From: Thalassospira australica
GTDB taxonomy: Bacteria > Pseudomonadota > Alphaproteobacteria > Rhodospirillales > Thalassospiraceae
DNA: 64,000 bases
Direction of reading: 5' to 3'
Assembly: GCF_000763295.1 (NCBI RefSeq)
Contig: NZ_JRJE01000006.1
Span: forward strand, 222,431-286,430
Below the pieces are notes generated by a model. The model ran no database searches. It was not told where the DNA came from and saw nothing but the letters and a program-made list of their open reading frames with translations. Below are positions 37,469 to 46,997 of the stretch, piece by piece. The position numbers and the translations under genes were made by a program. Every line of letters begins with the position of its first letter. The first letter of the stretch is position 1.

Positions 37469-38476
37469 ATGAGCCAAGGTTACGAAGCAAGCGGCGTTGC
37501 AGCCGAGCATCCGCTTGATACACCGGATACGATGATCTCTGTGCGTGATACGTTCGGGATCGACGTTGATATGGAAGTCCCGGCCTTTAGCCAGGGCAGC
37601 GAACATGTGCCGGTCGCCGATCCGACCTATCGTTTTGATCGCGACACCACGCTGGCAATTCTTGCAGGCTTTGCCCATAACCGCCGCGTGATGATCCAGG
37701 GTTATCACGGCACGGGGAAATCGACCCATATCGAACAGGTGGCGTCGCGCCTGAATTGGCCGTGTGTGCGTGTCAACCTTGATAGCCACATTAGCCGTAT
37801 CGATCTGATCGGCAAGGATGCAATTGTTCTGCGCGATGGCAAACAGGTGACTGAATTCCGCGAAGGCATTTTGCCGTGGGCATTGAAACGCCCGGTAGCG
37901 ATGGTCTTTGATGAATATGATGCCGGTCGTCCGGACGTCATGTTCGTGATCCAGCGTGTGCTTGAAGTCGATGGCAAACTGACGCTTCTTGATCAGAATA
38001 AGGTCATCCACCCGCATTCGCATTTCCGCCTGTTTGCGACCTCGAACACGGTTGGTCTTGGCGATACCACGGGCCTGTATCACGGTACTCAGCAGATCAA
38101 CCAGGCCCAGATGGACCGCTGGTCGATCATTGCAACGCTGAACTATCTGTCGGTTGCGGATGAAACCAACATCATCGCCGCCAAGGTTCCGGCCTTTGAT
38201 GATGCCGAAGGCCGTGAGAAGATCGAAGCCATGGTGGCCCTTGCCAATCTGACCCGTCAGGGGTTTGTTGCCGGGGATATTTCGACCGTGATGAGCCCGC
38301 GTACGGTGATCACGCTTGCGGAAAACGCCAAGATTTTCGGTGATATTTCCTATGCCTTCCGCGTGACGTTCCTAAACCGTTGCGATGAAGTCGAACGTCC
38401 GATCCTGGCGGAATATTACCAGCGTTGCTTTGGCGATGAACTGCCTGAGGAAGCCATCAATGTGATGGTCCGCTAA
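37469..38476 (+). CDS. cobS: Cobaltochelatase subunit CobS
   Basis: 335 residues, an AAA+ ATPase of the MoxR/chelatase clade. Walker A is GYHGTGKS, Walker B is VAMVFDEYDAG, and sensor segment LFATSNTVGLGDTTGLYHG follows. With CobT it forms the motor that drives CobN to insert Co2+ into hydrogenobyrinic acid diamide in aerobic B12 synthesis. It is followed three bases later by cobT. No cobalamin riboswitch fold was recognised in the 201-bp leader; only a GCGCATC/GATGCGC hairpin (37367-37392) is present. Confidence 0.95.
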   Translation: MSQGYEASGVAAEHPLDTPDTMISVRDTFGIDVDMEVPAFSQGSEHVPVADPTYRFDRDTTLAILAGFAHNRRVMIQGYHGTGKSTHIEQVASRLNWPCVRVNLDSHISRIDLIGKDAIVLRDGKQVTEFREGILPWALKRPVAMVFDEYDAGRPDVMFVIQRVLEVDGKLTLLDQNKVIHPHSHFRLFATSNTVGLGDTTGLYHGTQQINQAQMDRWSIIATLNYLSVADETNIIAAKVPAFDDAEGREKIEAMVALANLTRQGFVAGDISTVMSPRTVITLAENAKIFGDISYAFRVTFLNRCDEVERPILAEYYQRCFGDELPEEAINVMVR

Positions 38477-38479
38477 GGC

Positions 38480-40453
38480 GTGGCCTTAAAGCAGATTGGT
38501 GAACTGGTTCCACAAGCGAGTAGTGCAATGAAGAATGATGAGGCTCTTTCCGGCTTCTTGCGCGGTACGGCAGCGACGTTTCGTGCGCTTGCCGGGCGCA
38601 ATGACCTGGAAGTCGGCTTTGTCAAAGGCGGGCGTCCGGGGGGATACGGCGAACATGTGCGTTTGCCAATGCCCAAACAGGCCATGCCCAAGGAAGAAGT
38701 CGCTGATCTTCGCGGTGTTGCCGATGGTTGGGCGCTTAAAATGCGCCACCATGACGCGGCCCTGCATACCAAACGCATGCCGGAAACAGCCGAAGCACAG
38801 GCAGTTTATGATGCGCTTGAAACCGCACGGGTTGAGGCGGTTGGATCACGGTATTTTCCAGGGGTTCGCAAGAACCTTCGCGAACATGCCGAACAGGATT
38901 GCCACGCCAAAAACTATCACCGTGTAACATCGCGTGATGATGCACCGTTCGCCGATGCGATCGGGATGCTGGCGCGTGAAGTTTTTACCGGTGAAAGGGC
39001 ACCTGAATCAGCCCGTCCGCTGATTGATCTGTGGCGGTCCCACATCGAAGAAAATGCCGGTGCTGATCTGACCGATCTGCGTGATGTGATGGACGATCAG
39101 GATGCTTTTGCGCGCGGTATGCGCCGTTTGCTTGATCACCTTTCGCTGGAAGAAGACCTTGATGACGCCCCGCCTGAACAGGAAGGCGAGGATGACGAAC
39201 AAAAGGACGGCGAAACTGATCCAGAGCAGGAAGACATGGAAAGTCAGGGCGGCCAGCAAGGCCAGAATGACGATTCTGAACCTGATGGCGGTGATGATCA
39301 GCAAGACGCCGGCTCCGAAGAAGCCGAAGCAGGCGAAGGTGATATAGACGATCAGCAGCTCGAAGCCATGTCGCAGGAAGAAAAACCTGCCGGGCCCGGC
39401 GAACAACCGGAATTTGATGGCCGTAACGAGCCGGTTGAACGTGGTTACGAGCCCTTTACCCGCGAATTTGACGAGGTCGTCACCGCAGACGATCTGTGTG
39501 AGAACCTTGAACTTTCGCGCCTGCGGGCGATGCTTGATAAGCAGCTTGCCAATCTTCAGAACGTGGTCTCCAAGCTTGCCAACCGTTTGCAGCGCCGCCT
39601 GATGGCTCAACAAAACCGTGGTTGGGATTTTGACCTTGAAGAAGGCATTCTTGATGCCGCCAAACTTGCGCGCATTGTTTCGACCCCATCGACGTCCCTG
39701 TCGTTCAAGCAGGAACAGGATACCGATTTCCGCGATACGGTTGTGACGCTTTTGATCGATAATTCCGGATCCATGCGCGGACGCCCGATCACGATTGCCG
39801 CCCTCTCGGCTGATATTCTGGCGCGCACGCTGGAACGCTGCGGGGTAAAGGTCGAAATTCTTGGCTTTACCACGCGTCAGTGGAAAGGTGGTCAATCACG
39901 CGAAAACTGGGTCGAGGCCGGAAAACCGCCAAAACCCGGTCGCCTGAATGATTTGCGTCATATCGTCTACAAGGCGGCCGATACGCCGTGGCGTCGGGCG
40001 CGCAAAAACCTTGGTCTGATGCTGCGCGAAGGATTGCTTAAGGAAAACATCGACGGCGAAGCACTGCTTTGGGCGCATGAACGTCTTTTGGGCCGAAGTG
40101 AACAACGCCGGATCATGATGGTGATTTCCGATGGTGCGCCGGTTGATGATTCGACCTTGTCAGTGAACTCCGGAAATTATCTGGAACGTCACCTGCGTGA
40201 AGTCATTGAATGGATCGAAACCAAATCGCCGGTCGAACTTCTGGCGATTGGTATCGGCCACGATGTGACACGCTATTACCGCCGTGCGGTGACGATCAAT
40301 GATCCGGAAGAACTGGGCGGTACGATGCTTCGCGAATTGTCTGACCTGTTTGATGAACAAGGCGCGCGGCAACCCAAACGCCCGATGCGCCATGTGCCGG
40401 CCGATAATGCGCAGGCCCGTGATCGCGCTGCGGGTGACCGCGACCGCTGGTAA
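38480..40453 (+). CDS. cobT: Cobaltochelatase subunit CobT
   Basis: 657 residues. An N-terminal helical region precedes a very acidic Asp/Glu/Gln-rich linker (about 225-310) and a C-terminal VWA domain (about 415-630) with the MIDAS motif LIDNSGSM and ISDGAPVDD. This is the CobT/BchD-like architecture that bridges CobS and CobN. The GTG at 38480 directly follows cobS; an ATG 16 codons downstream is an alternative. CobN is not in this window. Confidence 0.94.
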   Translation: MALKQIGELVPQASSAMKNDEALSGFLRGTAATFRALAGRNDLEVGFVKGGRPGGYGEHVRLPMPKQAMPKEEVADLRGVADGWALKMRHHDAALHTKRMPETAEAQAVYDALETARVEAVGSRYFPGVRKNLREHAEQDCHAKNYHRVTSRDDAPFADAIGMLAREVFTGERAPESARPLIDLWRSHIEENAGADLTDLRDVMDDQDAFARGMRRLLDHLSLEEDLDDAPPEQEGEDDEQKDGETDPEQEDMESQGGQQGQNDDSEPDGGDDQQDAGSEEAEAGEGDIDDQQLEAMSQEEKPAGPGEQPEFDGRNEPVERGYEPFTREFDEVVTADDLCENLELSRLRAMLDKQLANLQNVVSKLANRLQRRLMAQQNRGWDFDLEEGILDAAKLARIVSTPSTSLSFKQEQDTDFRDTVVTLLIDNSGSMRGRPITIAALSADILARTLERCGVKVEILGFTTRQWKGGQSRENWVEAGKPPKPGRLNDLRHIVYKAADTPWRRARKNLGLMLREGLLKENIDGEALLWAHERLLGRSEQRRIMMVISDGAPVDDSTLSVNSGNYLERHLREVIEWIETKSPVELLAIGIGHDVTRYYRRAVTINDPEELGGTMLRELSDLFDEQGARQPKRPMRHVPADNAQARDRAAGDRDRW

Positions 40454-40471
40454 AGCCAAGGTGTATCGAGG

Positions 40472-41311
40472 ATGACCACCATCACCCGCTTTGCACCCAG
40501 CCCGACCGGATATCTTCATCTCGGCCATGCGGCCTCGGCATTGTTTTCAGTGAAACAGGCTGGGCCGGATGGCCGTTTTCTTTTGCGGATCGAAGATATC
40601 GACCAAACCCGCTGCCGTCCGGAATATCTTGAAGCGATCTACGAAGACCTCGCGTGGCTTGGTCTTGAATGGGAAAAGCCGGTCCGGGTGCAGTCCGATC
40701 ATTTTGCAGATTATCAGACGGTTCTGGATCGGTTGTCGGACATGGAATTGCTTTATCCGTGTTTTTGCACCCGCAAGGACATTCAGGCCGAAATTGCCCG
40801 CATTGGCAATGCGCCACACGGGCCTGATGGCGCGCTTTATCCCGGTACCTGTCGGCATTGTTCGCCAACCGAACGCCGTGACCGTATCGCAGCAGGTGAA
40901 AGTTATGCCCTGCGCCTTGATATGACAGCTGCCATCAAACGGGTGGGCAAGGAACTGACATGGTTTGATCGGGCAGCGGGCAAACAAATCGCCACACCGG
41001 AAATCTTTGGTGATGTGGTGCTCGCACGCAAGGACACACCTACAAGCTACCATGTATCGGTTACCCATGATGACCACCTTCAGGGCATCACGCTTGTTAC
41101 CCGTGGGCAGGATCTGTTTTTTGCCAGTCATCTGCACCGGTTGTTGCAAGAATTACTGGGCTATGATGTGCCCGAATATCATCACCACGGGCTTCTGACC
41201 GGCCCGGATGGCAAACGCTTTGCCAAGCGTGACAAATCCCAAACCTTGCGCGCCATGCGCGCAGAAGGGCTGAGCCCGGATGCAGTGATCAGGCAAGCAG
41301 CACTGTCCTGA
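40472..41311 (+). CDS. gluQ: Glutamyl-Q tRNA(Asp) synthetase
   Basis: 279 residues, a truncated GluRS-like enzyme without anticodon-binding domain. It has FAPSPTGYLHLGHAASAL (HIGH motif), a zinc-type set CFCTR...CRHC, and a KMSKS-like GKRFAKRDKSQ. It attaches glutamate to queuosine in tRNA(Asp). Its length fits the GluQRS family and excludes full-length GluRS. It lies 18 bp after cobT and is probably co-transcribed. Confidence 0.94.
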   Translation: MTTITRFAPSPTGYLHLGHAASALFSVKQAGPDGRFLLRIEDIDQTRCRPEYLEAIYEDLAWLGLEWEKPVRVQSDHFADYQTVLDRLSDMELLYPCFCTRKDIQAEIARIGNAPHGPDGALYPGTCRHCSPTERRDRIAAGESYALRLDMTAAIKRVGKELTWFDRAAGKQIATPEIFGDVVLARKDTPTSYHVSVTHDDHLQGITLVTRGQDLFFASHLHRLLQELLGYDVPEYHHHGLLTGPDGKRFAKRDKSQTLRAMRAEGLSPDAVIRQAALS

Positions 41312-41378
41312 TCAAACCTGATCGAAAGTGGGATTGCGCGGCAGCCGCCATCCTTAAAAAACGAACGACGAGAACCAA

Positions 41379-41531
41379 ATGAATAAAACGTACTTCCTGC
41401 TTCCGTGGGAACAGTCGACCGTGCTGCATGGGTTATTCGTTTTCAATGTGCCTTTGTATTTGCATGTGGTTTTGACAGCAATTTTTTATCGTTGTTTTGG
41501 TTTCGGTGATATTCTCGTTGGCGTTGCATAG
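41379..41531 (+). CDS. Possible 50-residue membrane peptide
   Basis: An ATG-to-TAG frame of 50 codons in the gap before the GGDEF-EAL gene. It begins MNKTYFLLPWEQ and has one hydrophobic stretch (LFVFNVPLYLHVVLTAIFY). The ribosome site is weak (GACGAGAA). The AT-richer composition of the gap makes chance translation plausible, so coding status is uncertain. Confidence 0.28.
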   Translation: MNKTYFLLPWEQSTVLHGLFVFNVPLYLHVVLTAIFYRCFGFGDILVGVA

Positions 41532-41585
41532 TACGTTTGTATAGGATTGAAGTGGAATGGGAAGAAGTCAGGGGCGCTAGACCAG

Positions 41586-43655
41586 ATGGAAAACAACGCC
41601 AATTTGGTCAGCAGGATCGGGAAACGTGTTTTGGGTCCTGGCATCGGGGGGGCACTGATCAGCGATGAGCTGATTGGCCGGGTGCAGCGTGACCTTCTTG
41701 ATTTGGCCTATAGCAACAATTGGGCGAATGTTCTGGTGAACCTTGCCGCGAGTGCCAGTCTGGTTGGGGCACTGTGGGTTTTGGGTGCCCTGAACCTGAT
41801 GAACGTAATCTGGTTGCTGGTTGTCGCCATGGTATGTGTCGTGCGTCTTTGGGGCGGGTACCTTTTTCATCGGGCACGCGCCGTCGTCGACGAGATGAAG
41901 GACGAAGAATTCCGCAGGTGGCGGTTGCGTTATCGGATGAGTGCCATTTCAAACGCCCTGATGTGGTCAGTGATCGCACTTCTTGAAATTCCAACAGAGA
42001 ACAATGAAACCCAGTTTCTGACCATGATCGTTCTCGCCGGCATGGCAGGTGGTGCAACAGGTATTCTTGCGCCAGCCTTTCTGGTTGGTCGGGTTTATCT
42101 TGTTTGCCTGATTTTGCCGCCTGCGATCATCCTTGCCGTCATGGCGGAACCGAACCTTATTCTTTCGGGATTGGCGTTGGTGTTTTTGATGGTGATGTTG
42201 GTGACCCACAGAAACAACCATGCTGTTCTTTTCAGATCATTCGTCCTGAAGCATCAAAATCAGGCACTGGTCGAAGATCTGACACAGAAAAACCGCATCA
42301 CCGAAAACTGGAACGCAACGCTTGAAACCAGGGTTGCGCAACGTACCGAAGAACTCCGAAACCTGGTCGAACATGATGCCTTGACCGGTATCTTGAACCG
42401 CGACGGGATTGTCGCGTGGTTTGAAGAGAAGAAACGGTTGGATGCAACGCTTGAATATGCGGTGCTGTTTATCGATCTGGACCGGTTCAAGCAGATTAAT
42501 GACGGCCTTAGTCACGCGATCGGGGATGAGGTCCTGCGTGTTGTCAGCACACGCCTTGGCAGCTTTGCCGATGATCGCCATGCCTTGGGGCGCTGGGGTG
42601 GGGATGAATTCCTGATGGTGCTGGCTGCACCGCATGAAGAACTTCACGATCTGGTCGAAATCACCATCACGCAGGCCCAGAAAGCCGTGAGCGCGCCGAT
42701 CAATATCGTTGGTCATACCTTGCACGTCGGGTTTAGCACCGGGGTTGCTTTCGCATCTGGTCATAATCCCGGGATTTCAGAACTGATCCATTGGGCGGAT
42801 CTTGCCGCTGCAGAAGTCAAAAGATCAGGGCGTGGCAGTGTCCATAACTATGACAGGATGCTTTTGCTCGAACAGGAGCGCCGCCTAAGCGTCACGCAGG
42901 CCCTGCGGCGTGCCCTGGATGCTGATGAGTTTCACATCGAATATCAGCCGGTCATTGATGCGCAAACAGGGCGTATTATTGTCTATGAAGCGCTTTTGCG
43001 CTGGCAAAGTGCCCTTCTGGGTTCCGTGCCCCCTGATGAATTCATTCCGATTGCCGAGGAAAGTGCCCTGATTGTGGAAATCGGAGAATGGTGTATGGGT
43101 GCCGCCTGTAAGACCATACAGGAATGCGGTGAAGTATCTGACGATACCAAAATCGCAATTAACGTATCAATACGTCAAATCGTCATGCCGAACTTTGCCG
43201 AAATGGTTGCGCGCGTTCTTGCCGATACGGGGCTTGCCGCTGATCGGCTGGTGCTGGAGGTCACAGAGTCTATCTTTGAAAAGCGTCAGATGAACCAGAT
43301 CGCCAAAGTGCTGGGAAAGCTTCATGGCATGGGTGTTGAAATCTATATCGATGATTTCGGAACCGGCTATTCATCGCTATCACGGCTTCATGAAATCAGA
43401 ATGGATGCCGTTAAAATCGACAAATCCTTCATTCTGGCGATGGATGACAATGCCCGCGTGGTGATCGAAGCCGCAATCCAGATTGCACACCGTTTCGGAT
43501 TAAGGGTCATTGCCGAAGGTATCGAAACGAAAGACCACCGGTGCGAGCTTGAAGCAATGGGGGTTGATGCCTATCAGGGGTACTTCTTTGCCCGTCCGGG
43601 CGTCTTGCCCTGCGAAGATCAGCATTGGCAGATCAGCGAAGTTTCCAACACATAA
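41586..43655 (+). CDS. Membrane-bound GGDEF-EAL cyclic-di-GMP protein
   Basis: 689 residues from ATG 41586 (a TTG at 41547 is possible). An N-terminal membrane sensor has about six transmembrane helices (30-215), then a short coiled coil (NATLETRVAQRTEELRNLVEHDALTG). The GGDEF domain (about 260-415) has intact GGDEF (RWGGDEFLMVL), and the EAL domain (about 430-680) has YEALLRW, IDDFGTGYSSLSRL and VIAEGIETK. Both domains look catalytically competent. The sensor type is not one I can name. It converges on the HxlR gene 31 bp away. Confidence 0.94.
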   Translation: MENNANLVSRIGKRVLGPGIGGALISDELIGRVQRDLLDLAYSNNWANVLVNLAASASLVGALWVLGALNLMNVIWLLVVAMVCVVRLWGGYLFHRARAVVDEMKDEEFRRWRLRYRMSAISNALMWSVIALLEIPTENNETQFLTMIVLAGMAGGATGILAPAFLVGRVYLVCLILPPAIILAVMAEPNLILSGLALVFLMVMLVTHRNNHAVLFRSFVLKHQNQALVEDLTQKNRITENWNATLETRVAQRTEELRNLVEHDALTGILNRDGIVAWFEEKKRLDATLEYAVLFIDLDRFKQINDGLSHAIGDEVLRVVSTRLGSFADDRHALGRWGGDEFLMVLAAPHEELHDLVEITITQAQKAVSAPINIVGHTLHVGFSTGVAFASGHNPGISELIHWADLAAAEVKRSGRGSVHNYDRMLLLEQERRLSVTQALRRALDADEFHIEYQPVIDAQTGRIIVYEALLRWQSALLGSVPPDEFIPIAEESALIVEIGEWCMGAACKTIQECGEVSDDTKIAINVSIRQIVMPNFAEMVARVLADTGLAADRLVLEVTESIFEKRQMNQIAKVLGKLHGMGVEIYIDDFGTGYSSLSRLHEIRMDAVKIDKSFILAMDDNARVVIEAAIQIAHRFGLRVIAEGIETKDHRCELEAMGVDAYQGYFFARPGVLPCEDQHWQISEVSNT

Positions 43656-43686
43656 GCAGCAAGCTCCGGTTGGAGGGCGAGATGCG

Positions 43687-44082
43687 TCAGGTCGCTTCCA
43701 TCACTTCACAGGCAAGCTGTTGCTGATTTTGTTCTGCTGCCTTGCGTTTCTTAAGGCGTTTGCTGACGCTGATAATGGCTTCAAGGATCGGGATCAGTTC
43801 ACGGCCCAGATCACTCAGTGAATATTCAACCGAAGGCGGGGATGTCGGCATGACCTTGCGTACGACAACGCCTTTGGCCTCAAGATCGCGAAGCCGGGTG
43901 CTCAGAACCTTGGCCGATACGCCGGGCAAGTCGACCTTGAGTTCGTTAAACCGCCGGGGGCCTCCGCTCAGATACCAGATCACACCGGGTGTCCATGCCC
44001 CTTCAATCAGGGGCAGGCATTCCGCAAGCGGGCAGTTTTCCGGCGGATTATTCGACTGGTTTTTGCGGACTTTTAAGGGCAC
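43687..44082 (-). CDS. HxlR-family transcriptional regulator
   Basis: 131 residues. An HxlR winged helix is visible: CPLAECLPLIEGAWTPGVIW, GGPRRFNELKVDLPGVSAKVLS, RLRDLEAKGVVVRKV and VEYSLSDLGRELIPIL. The conserved N-terminal Cys (NCPLAEC) could act as a thiol or quinone/electrophile sensor, as in some HxlR members. GTG start. It is divergent from the nitronate monooxygenase and GST genes, which it probably controls through repeats at 44096-44157. Confidence 0.92.
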   Translation of the reverse strand: MPLKVRKNQSNNPPENCPLAECLPLIEGAWTPGVIWYLSGGPRRFNELKVDLPGVSAKVLSTRLRDLEAKGVVVRKVMPTSPPSVEYSLSDLGRELIPILEAIISVSKRLKKRKAAEQNQQQLACEVMEAT

Positions 44083-44095
44083 CGTTCGCTCACAT

Positions 44096-44157
44096 GGTTA
44101 CTGTTTGGTAATCTCAAACGAAAGGTTACCTAAAGTTATCTACTATGCAAAGGTAAT
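44096..44157. promoter_or_regulatory. Phased repeats, putative HxlR operator
   Basis: GGTTAC occurs at 44096 and 44124, and GGTAAT at 44152, each 28 bp apart. A second half-element (GGTAAT at 44107, GTTATC at 44135) lies 11 bp after the first two, also 28 bp apart. The array fills the divergent gap, so each element is on one helix face and could be bound by a dimeric regulator. Confidence 0.5.
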
Positions 44158-44204
44158 TTTCTGCGTTTAAGTCTCTTCAATCGTTCCTAGAACAGGAGAC
44201 AAAA

Positions 44205-45290
44205 ATGCAGATGACATCAAATGTCGTTGACATACTTGGAATAGATCTTCCGATCATACAGGGGCCGTTTGGTGGTGGCATATCGACCATTGAACTGGTT
44301 TCTGCGGTGTCCAATCGCGGTGGTATGGGATCATTCGGTGCTCATATCATAGCGCCTGATGACTTCGACCGCCTGACCACCGAAATCCGCAGTAAAACCG
44401 ACAAGACCTTTGCCCTGAACCTTTGGGTATCGGATCACGATCCGGGGGGACGCGAAGTAAGTGCAGATGAGTTCGACCGAATTTCAGAAGTCTTTGCGCC
44501 CTATTACCAGGAAATGGGCGTTGCGCTTCCGACCATGCCGGAAAAATACCATCAACGGTTTGATGATCAGGTCGATGCATTGATCGAAGCAGCTCCACCG
44601 GCGTTTAGTTTTGTTTTTGGTGTGCCGTCCAAGGCGATCATTGCCAAATGCAAACAGCAAAACATCATCACCATTGGCACCGCCACCAATATTGCCGAGG
44701 GTGAGGCCCTTGATGCAGCCGGTGTGGACCTGATCGTTGCGACCGGCTTTGAGGCCGGTGGTCATCGGGTCTCGTTTCTCAAACGTGCAGAAGACAGTCT
44801 GATTGGCACAATGGCATTGGTCCCATTGATTGCCGACCGGGTGAGTGTACCAGTCATTGCCGCAGGTGGCATTGCTGATGCGCGTGGGGTGGCGGCGGCC
44901 TTGCATTTGGGGGCAGGGGCAGCACAGCTTGGGTCTGCCTTTTTGGCCTGTGCAGAATCAGGCACCAATGATCAGCACCGATCCATGCTGCTTTCTGGTG
45001 ACATTCACGACACGGTGTTGACCCGCTCCTATACCGGACGGTTGGCGCGCGGTGTGCGCAACAGGCTGATTGATGAAATGGAGGCCCGCGTGGCGGAACT
45101 CCCGCCATTTCCAATTCAGGCCTTTTTTATTGCCGGTCTCAAAGCGGCCAGCATTGCGCGCGATCAAACTGATTTCACATCCATTTATGCCGGTCAGGCC
45201 AGTGCAAATCTGCGGCACGGCACGGTCGCAAGCCTGATGGATGCCCTTCAAACAGGATTGGGCGAGCATGGCTTTAACGCTGCTGCCTGA
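44205..45290 (+). CDS. Nitronate monooxygenase
   Basis: 361 residues, an FMN-dependent TIM barrel. It has LGIDLPIIQGPFGGGIS, VSNRGGMGSFGAH, the GVDLIVATGFEAGGHR phosphate and active-site region (with the catalytic His-type residue), VPVIAAGGIADARGVAAALHLGA and GSAFLACAES. It oxidises nitronates such as propionate 3-nitronate (family knowledge). The ATG is preceded by AGGAGA. It is followed 36 bp later by a GST gene, forming an electrophile-detoxification pair. Confidence 0.92.
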   Translation: MQMTSNVVDILGIDLPIIQGPFGGGISTIELVSAVSNRGGMGSFGAHIIAPDDFDRLTTEIRSKTDKTFALNLWVSDHDPGGREVSADEFDRISEVFAPYYQEMGVALPTMPEKYHQRFDDQVDALIEAAPPAFSFVFGVPSKAIIAKCKQQNIITIGTATNIAEGEALDAAGVDLIVATGFEAGGHRVSFLKRAEDSLIGTMALVPLIADRVSVPVIAAGGIADARGVAAALHLGAGAAQLGSAFLACAESGTNDQHRSMLLSGDIHDTVLTRSYTGRLARGVRNRLIDEMEARVAELPPFPIQAFFIAGLKAASIARDQTDFTSIYAGQASANLRHGTVASLMDALQTGLGEHGFNAAA

Positions 45291-45326
45291 TCCGTTCCCA
45301 AACAAGACATACAAGGATAAAAGACA

Positions 45327-45935
45327 ATGAAGCTTTATTACGCACCGGGTGCATGTTCACTTTCGCCGCATATCGTTCTGAGCGAACTGGGCAACCAATT
45401 TGACCTTGAAAAGGTTGATCTTGCGTCCAAGCAAACCGAACGTCAGGTCGATTTCACGTCCGTGAACCCCAAGGGCTATGTCCCGGCCCTTGATATCGGA
45501 AATGATACGGTTTTGACCGAGGGTGTCGCGATTATCCAGTACCTTGCCGATCAGGCCCCGGAAAGCGCATTGGTGCCCAAGGTCGGAACGGTGTCGCGTG
45601 GTTTGTTGCAGGGGCATCTGAATTACCTCTCGGCAGAACTTCACAAATCCTTTGGGCCGCTGTTTAACCCCAACAGTTCGGAACATGATCGCGCACAGGC
45701 GCGCAAGAATGTCTTGGGTCGTTATGACTATTTGGAAACGGTTTTGGCTGCGACCGGGAATTGGTTGCTCAAAGACGGGTTTTCAGTCGCCGACATTTAT
45801 ATGTTCGTTCTGGTGAATTGGTCGGCTCATTGTGAGATTGATCTGGCAAACCACCCGGAAATTGCCCGTCATCACGCACAGGTGCTGGCGCGCCCGGCAA
45901 CGCAGGCTGCACTTAAGGCCGAAGGGCTGATTTAA
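45327..45935 (+). CDS. Glutathione S-transferase (beta-like)
   Basis: 202 residues. The N-terminal thioredoxin-like domain (MKLYYAPGACSLSPHIVLSE) has Cys10 in the position typical of beta-class bacterial GSTs, with the cis-Pro GYVPALDI and the GSH-contacting EGVAIIQYLAD. The C-terminal helical domain follows from about residue 88. It conjugates or reduces electrophiles with GSH. It is the second gene of the HxlR-divergent operon, ending at a strong terminator. Confidence 0.94.
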   Translation: MKLYYAPGACSLSPHIVLSELGNQFDLEKVDLASKQTERQVDFTSVNPKGYVPALDIGNDTVLTEGVAIIQYLADQAPESALVPKVGTVSRGLLQGHLNYLSAELHKSFGPLFNPNSSEHDRAQARKNVLGRYDYLETVLAATGNWLLKDGFSVADIYMFVLVNWSAHCEIDLANHPEIARHHAQVLARPATQAALKAEGLI

Positions 45936-45961
45936 GTCACGGTTTGATACGCCTGAAAAAG

Positions 45962-45996
45962 AACGGCCTGACCGCAAGTGCGGCAGGCCGTTTTAA
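45962..45996. terminator. Bidirectional terminator after the GST gene
   Basis: AACGGCCTG and CAGGCCGTT enclose a second stem CCGC/GCGG with an AAGT loop (45962-45992). TTTTAATT follows on the plus strand and CTTTTT on the minus strand, so it can end both the GST operon and the convergent small membrane gene. Confidence 0.88.
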
Positions 45997-46024
45997 TTTG
46001 CTAGTCTGCAATGGGGCAGCAGAC

Positions 46025-46213
46025 CTAGCGGCTGAAATCGATCAGGACAAGGAAGCAAACCGGAACAAGTGCCAGCGCGACATAAATCCAGATGGACGCG
46101 ACAGGAATGCCCAGAACTGCCAAAACATACCCTGCAAGGTACAGAGCCAGCCCTACAACTGCGACCAGAAGAATTCCGATTAGCGGCAGAGATACTTTGC
46201 TGTCTGTCTTCAT
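46025..46213 (-). CDS. Small two-helix membrane protein
   Basis: 62 residues with a polar start (MKTDSKVS) and two hydrophobic helices (about 9-32 and 36-57) ending LVLIDFSR. The ATG at 46213 has GGGAG about ten bases upstream and the gene ends against a terminator. No family recognised, but the composition and context look real. Confidence 0.6.
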   Translation of the reverse strand: MKTDSKVSLPLIGILLVAVVGLALYLAGYVLAVLGIPVASIWIYVALALVPVCFLVLIDFSR

Positions 46214-46630
46214 GTCCCGTCATGCTCCCGAAACAGGTTTCATAATGTGTGATGATCAATTTACCATTATTGGTGGAGGTGGGGTTTGATCCGTGTCAAT
46301 AAACGCACCTTATAATTCGGGACTTGATCTGTGGCCGGGGGAATCGGGTGTATCCTGATGCAAAACAGGCGAAATTGTCTGTCATGGGGGCTTCTGATAT
46401 TGTCGCCCCGGTTTGGCAAGTCACAGATTCCGTGCGGTTGAGTTGGGTGAATTGTGTGCCAATCCAAGGATTATTGCCAAAACAGCAGGGATAAGCGTTT
46501 TTGTCGCAGATTTCGGTTGATGAAGGCTTGACGGCATGGGTCATAGGCAGTATTAACCCGGCTCCAAGCGCGGGCCTGCATGTTCAGGCCAAGCGTCCTT
46601 TTGCGAATTTATAGACCAGGAGATCAGGTC
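46214..46630. other. 417-bp gap between the small membrane gene and rpmB
   Basis: Open frames here lack ribosome sites and are out of phase with protein-like composition. The right part holds the rpmB promoter (46528-46556). The left part presumably carries the promoter of the 62-residue gene; nothing else is recognisable. Confidence 0.5.
46528..46556 (+). promoter_or_regulatory. Putative sigma-70 promoter of rpmB
   Basis: TTGACG (46528-46533) and TATTAA (46551-46556) are separated by 17 bp, leaving a leader of about 65-70 nt before the rpmB ATG. This is one of the best promoter matches in the window, as expected for a ribosomal protein gene. Confidence 0.6.
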
Positions 46631-46924
46631 ATGGCACGTCGCTGCCCGGTATCCGGCAAAGGCGTTTTGGTCGGCATGAATGTGAGCCACGCCCACAATC
46701 GTACCAAACGTCGTTTCCTCCCGAACCTGCAGCCGACCTCGCTGCTTAGTGAGTCGCTCGGTCGTTCGGTGCGTCTGCGTCTGACCACCAATGCTGTCCG
46801 CACCATCGAAAAGCGTGGTGGTCTGGATGCATATCTGCTCAGCACTGCAAATGCAAAGCTGCCGGCAGATTTGGTGAAAATCAAACGCCAGGTCGCCAAA
46901 GCTGTTGAAGCAAAAGCTGCCTAA
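46631..46924 (+). CDS. rpmB: 50S ribosomal protein L28
   Basis: 97 residues. The L28 signature is present: MARRCPVSGKGVLVGMNVSH, NRTKRRFLPNLQ, and RLRLTTNAVRTIEKRGGLDAYL. It binds the 50S subunit near the exit site. The ATG at 46631 follows AGGAGATCAGGTC. It is monocistronic, with its own promoter and terminator. Confidence 0.97.
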   Translation: MARRCPVSGKGVLVGMNVSHAHNRTKRRFLPNLQPTSLLSESLGRSVRLRLTTNAVRTIEKRGGLDAYLLSTANAKLPADLVKIKRQVAKAVEAKAA

Positions 46925-46954
46925 TTCAGGCTTCTGCTTTACAGAAAAATATTA

Positions 46955-46988
46955 CGAAGGCTCGCTTCTGGCGGGCCTTTCGTTTTTT
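46955..46988 (+). terminator. Rho-independent terminator of rpmB
   Basis: CGAAGGCTCGC (46955-46965) pairs with GCGGGCCTTTCG (46971-46982) and is followed by TTTTTT. Confidence 0.85.
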
Positions 46989-46997
46989 CAGGCTATT

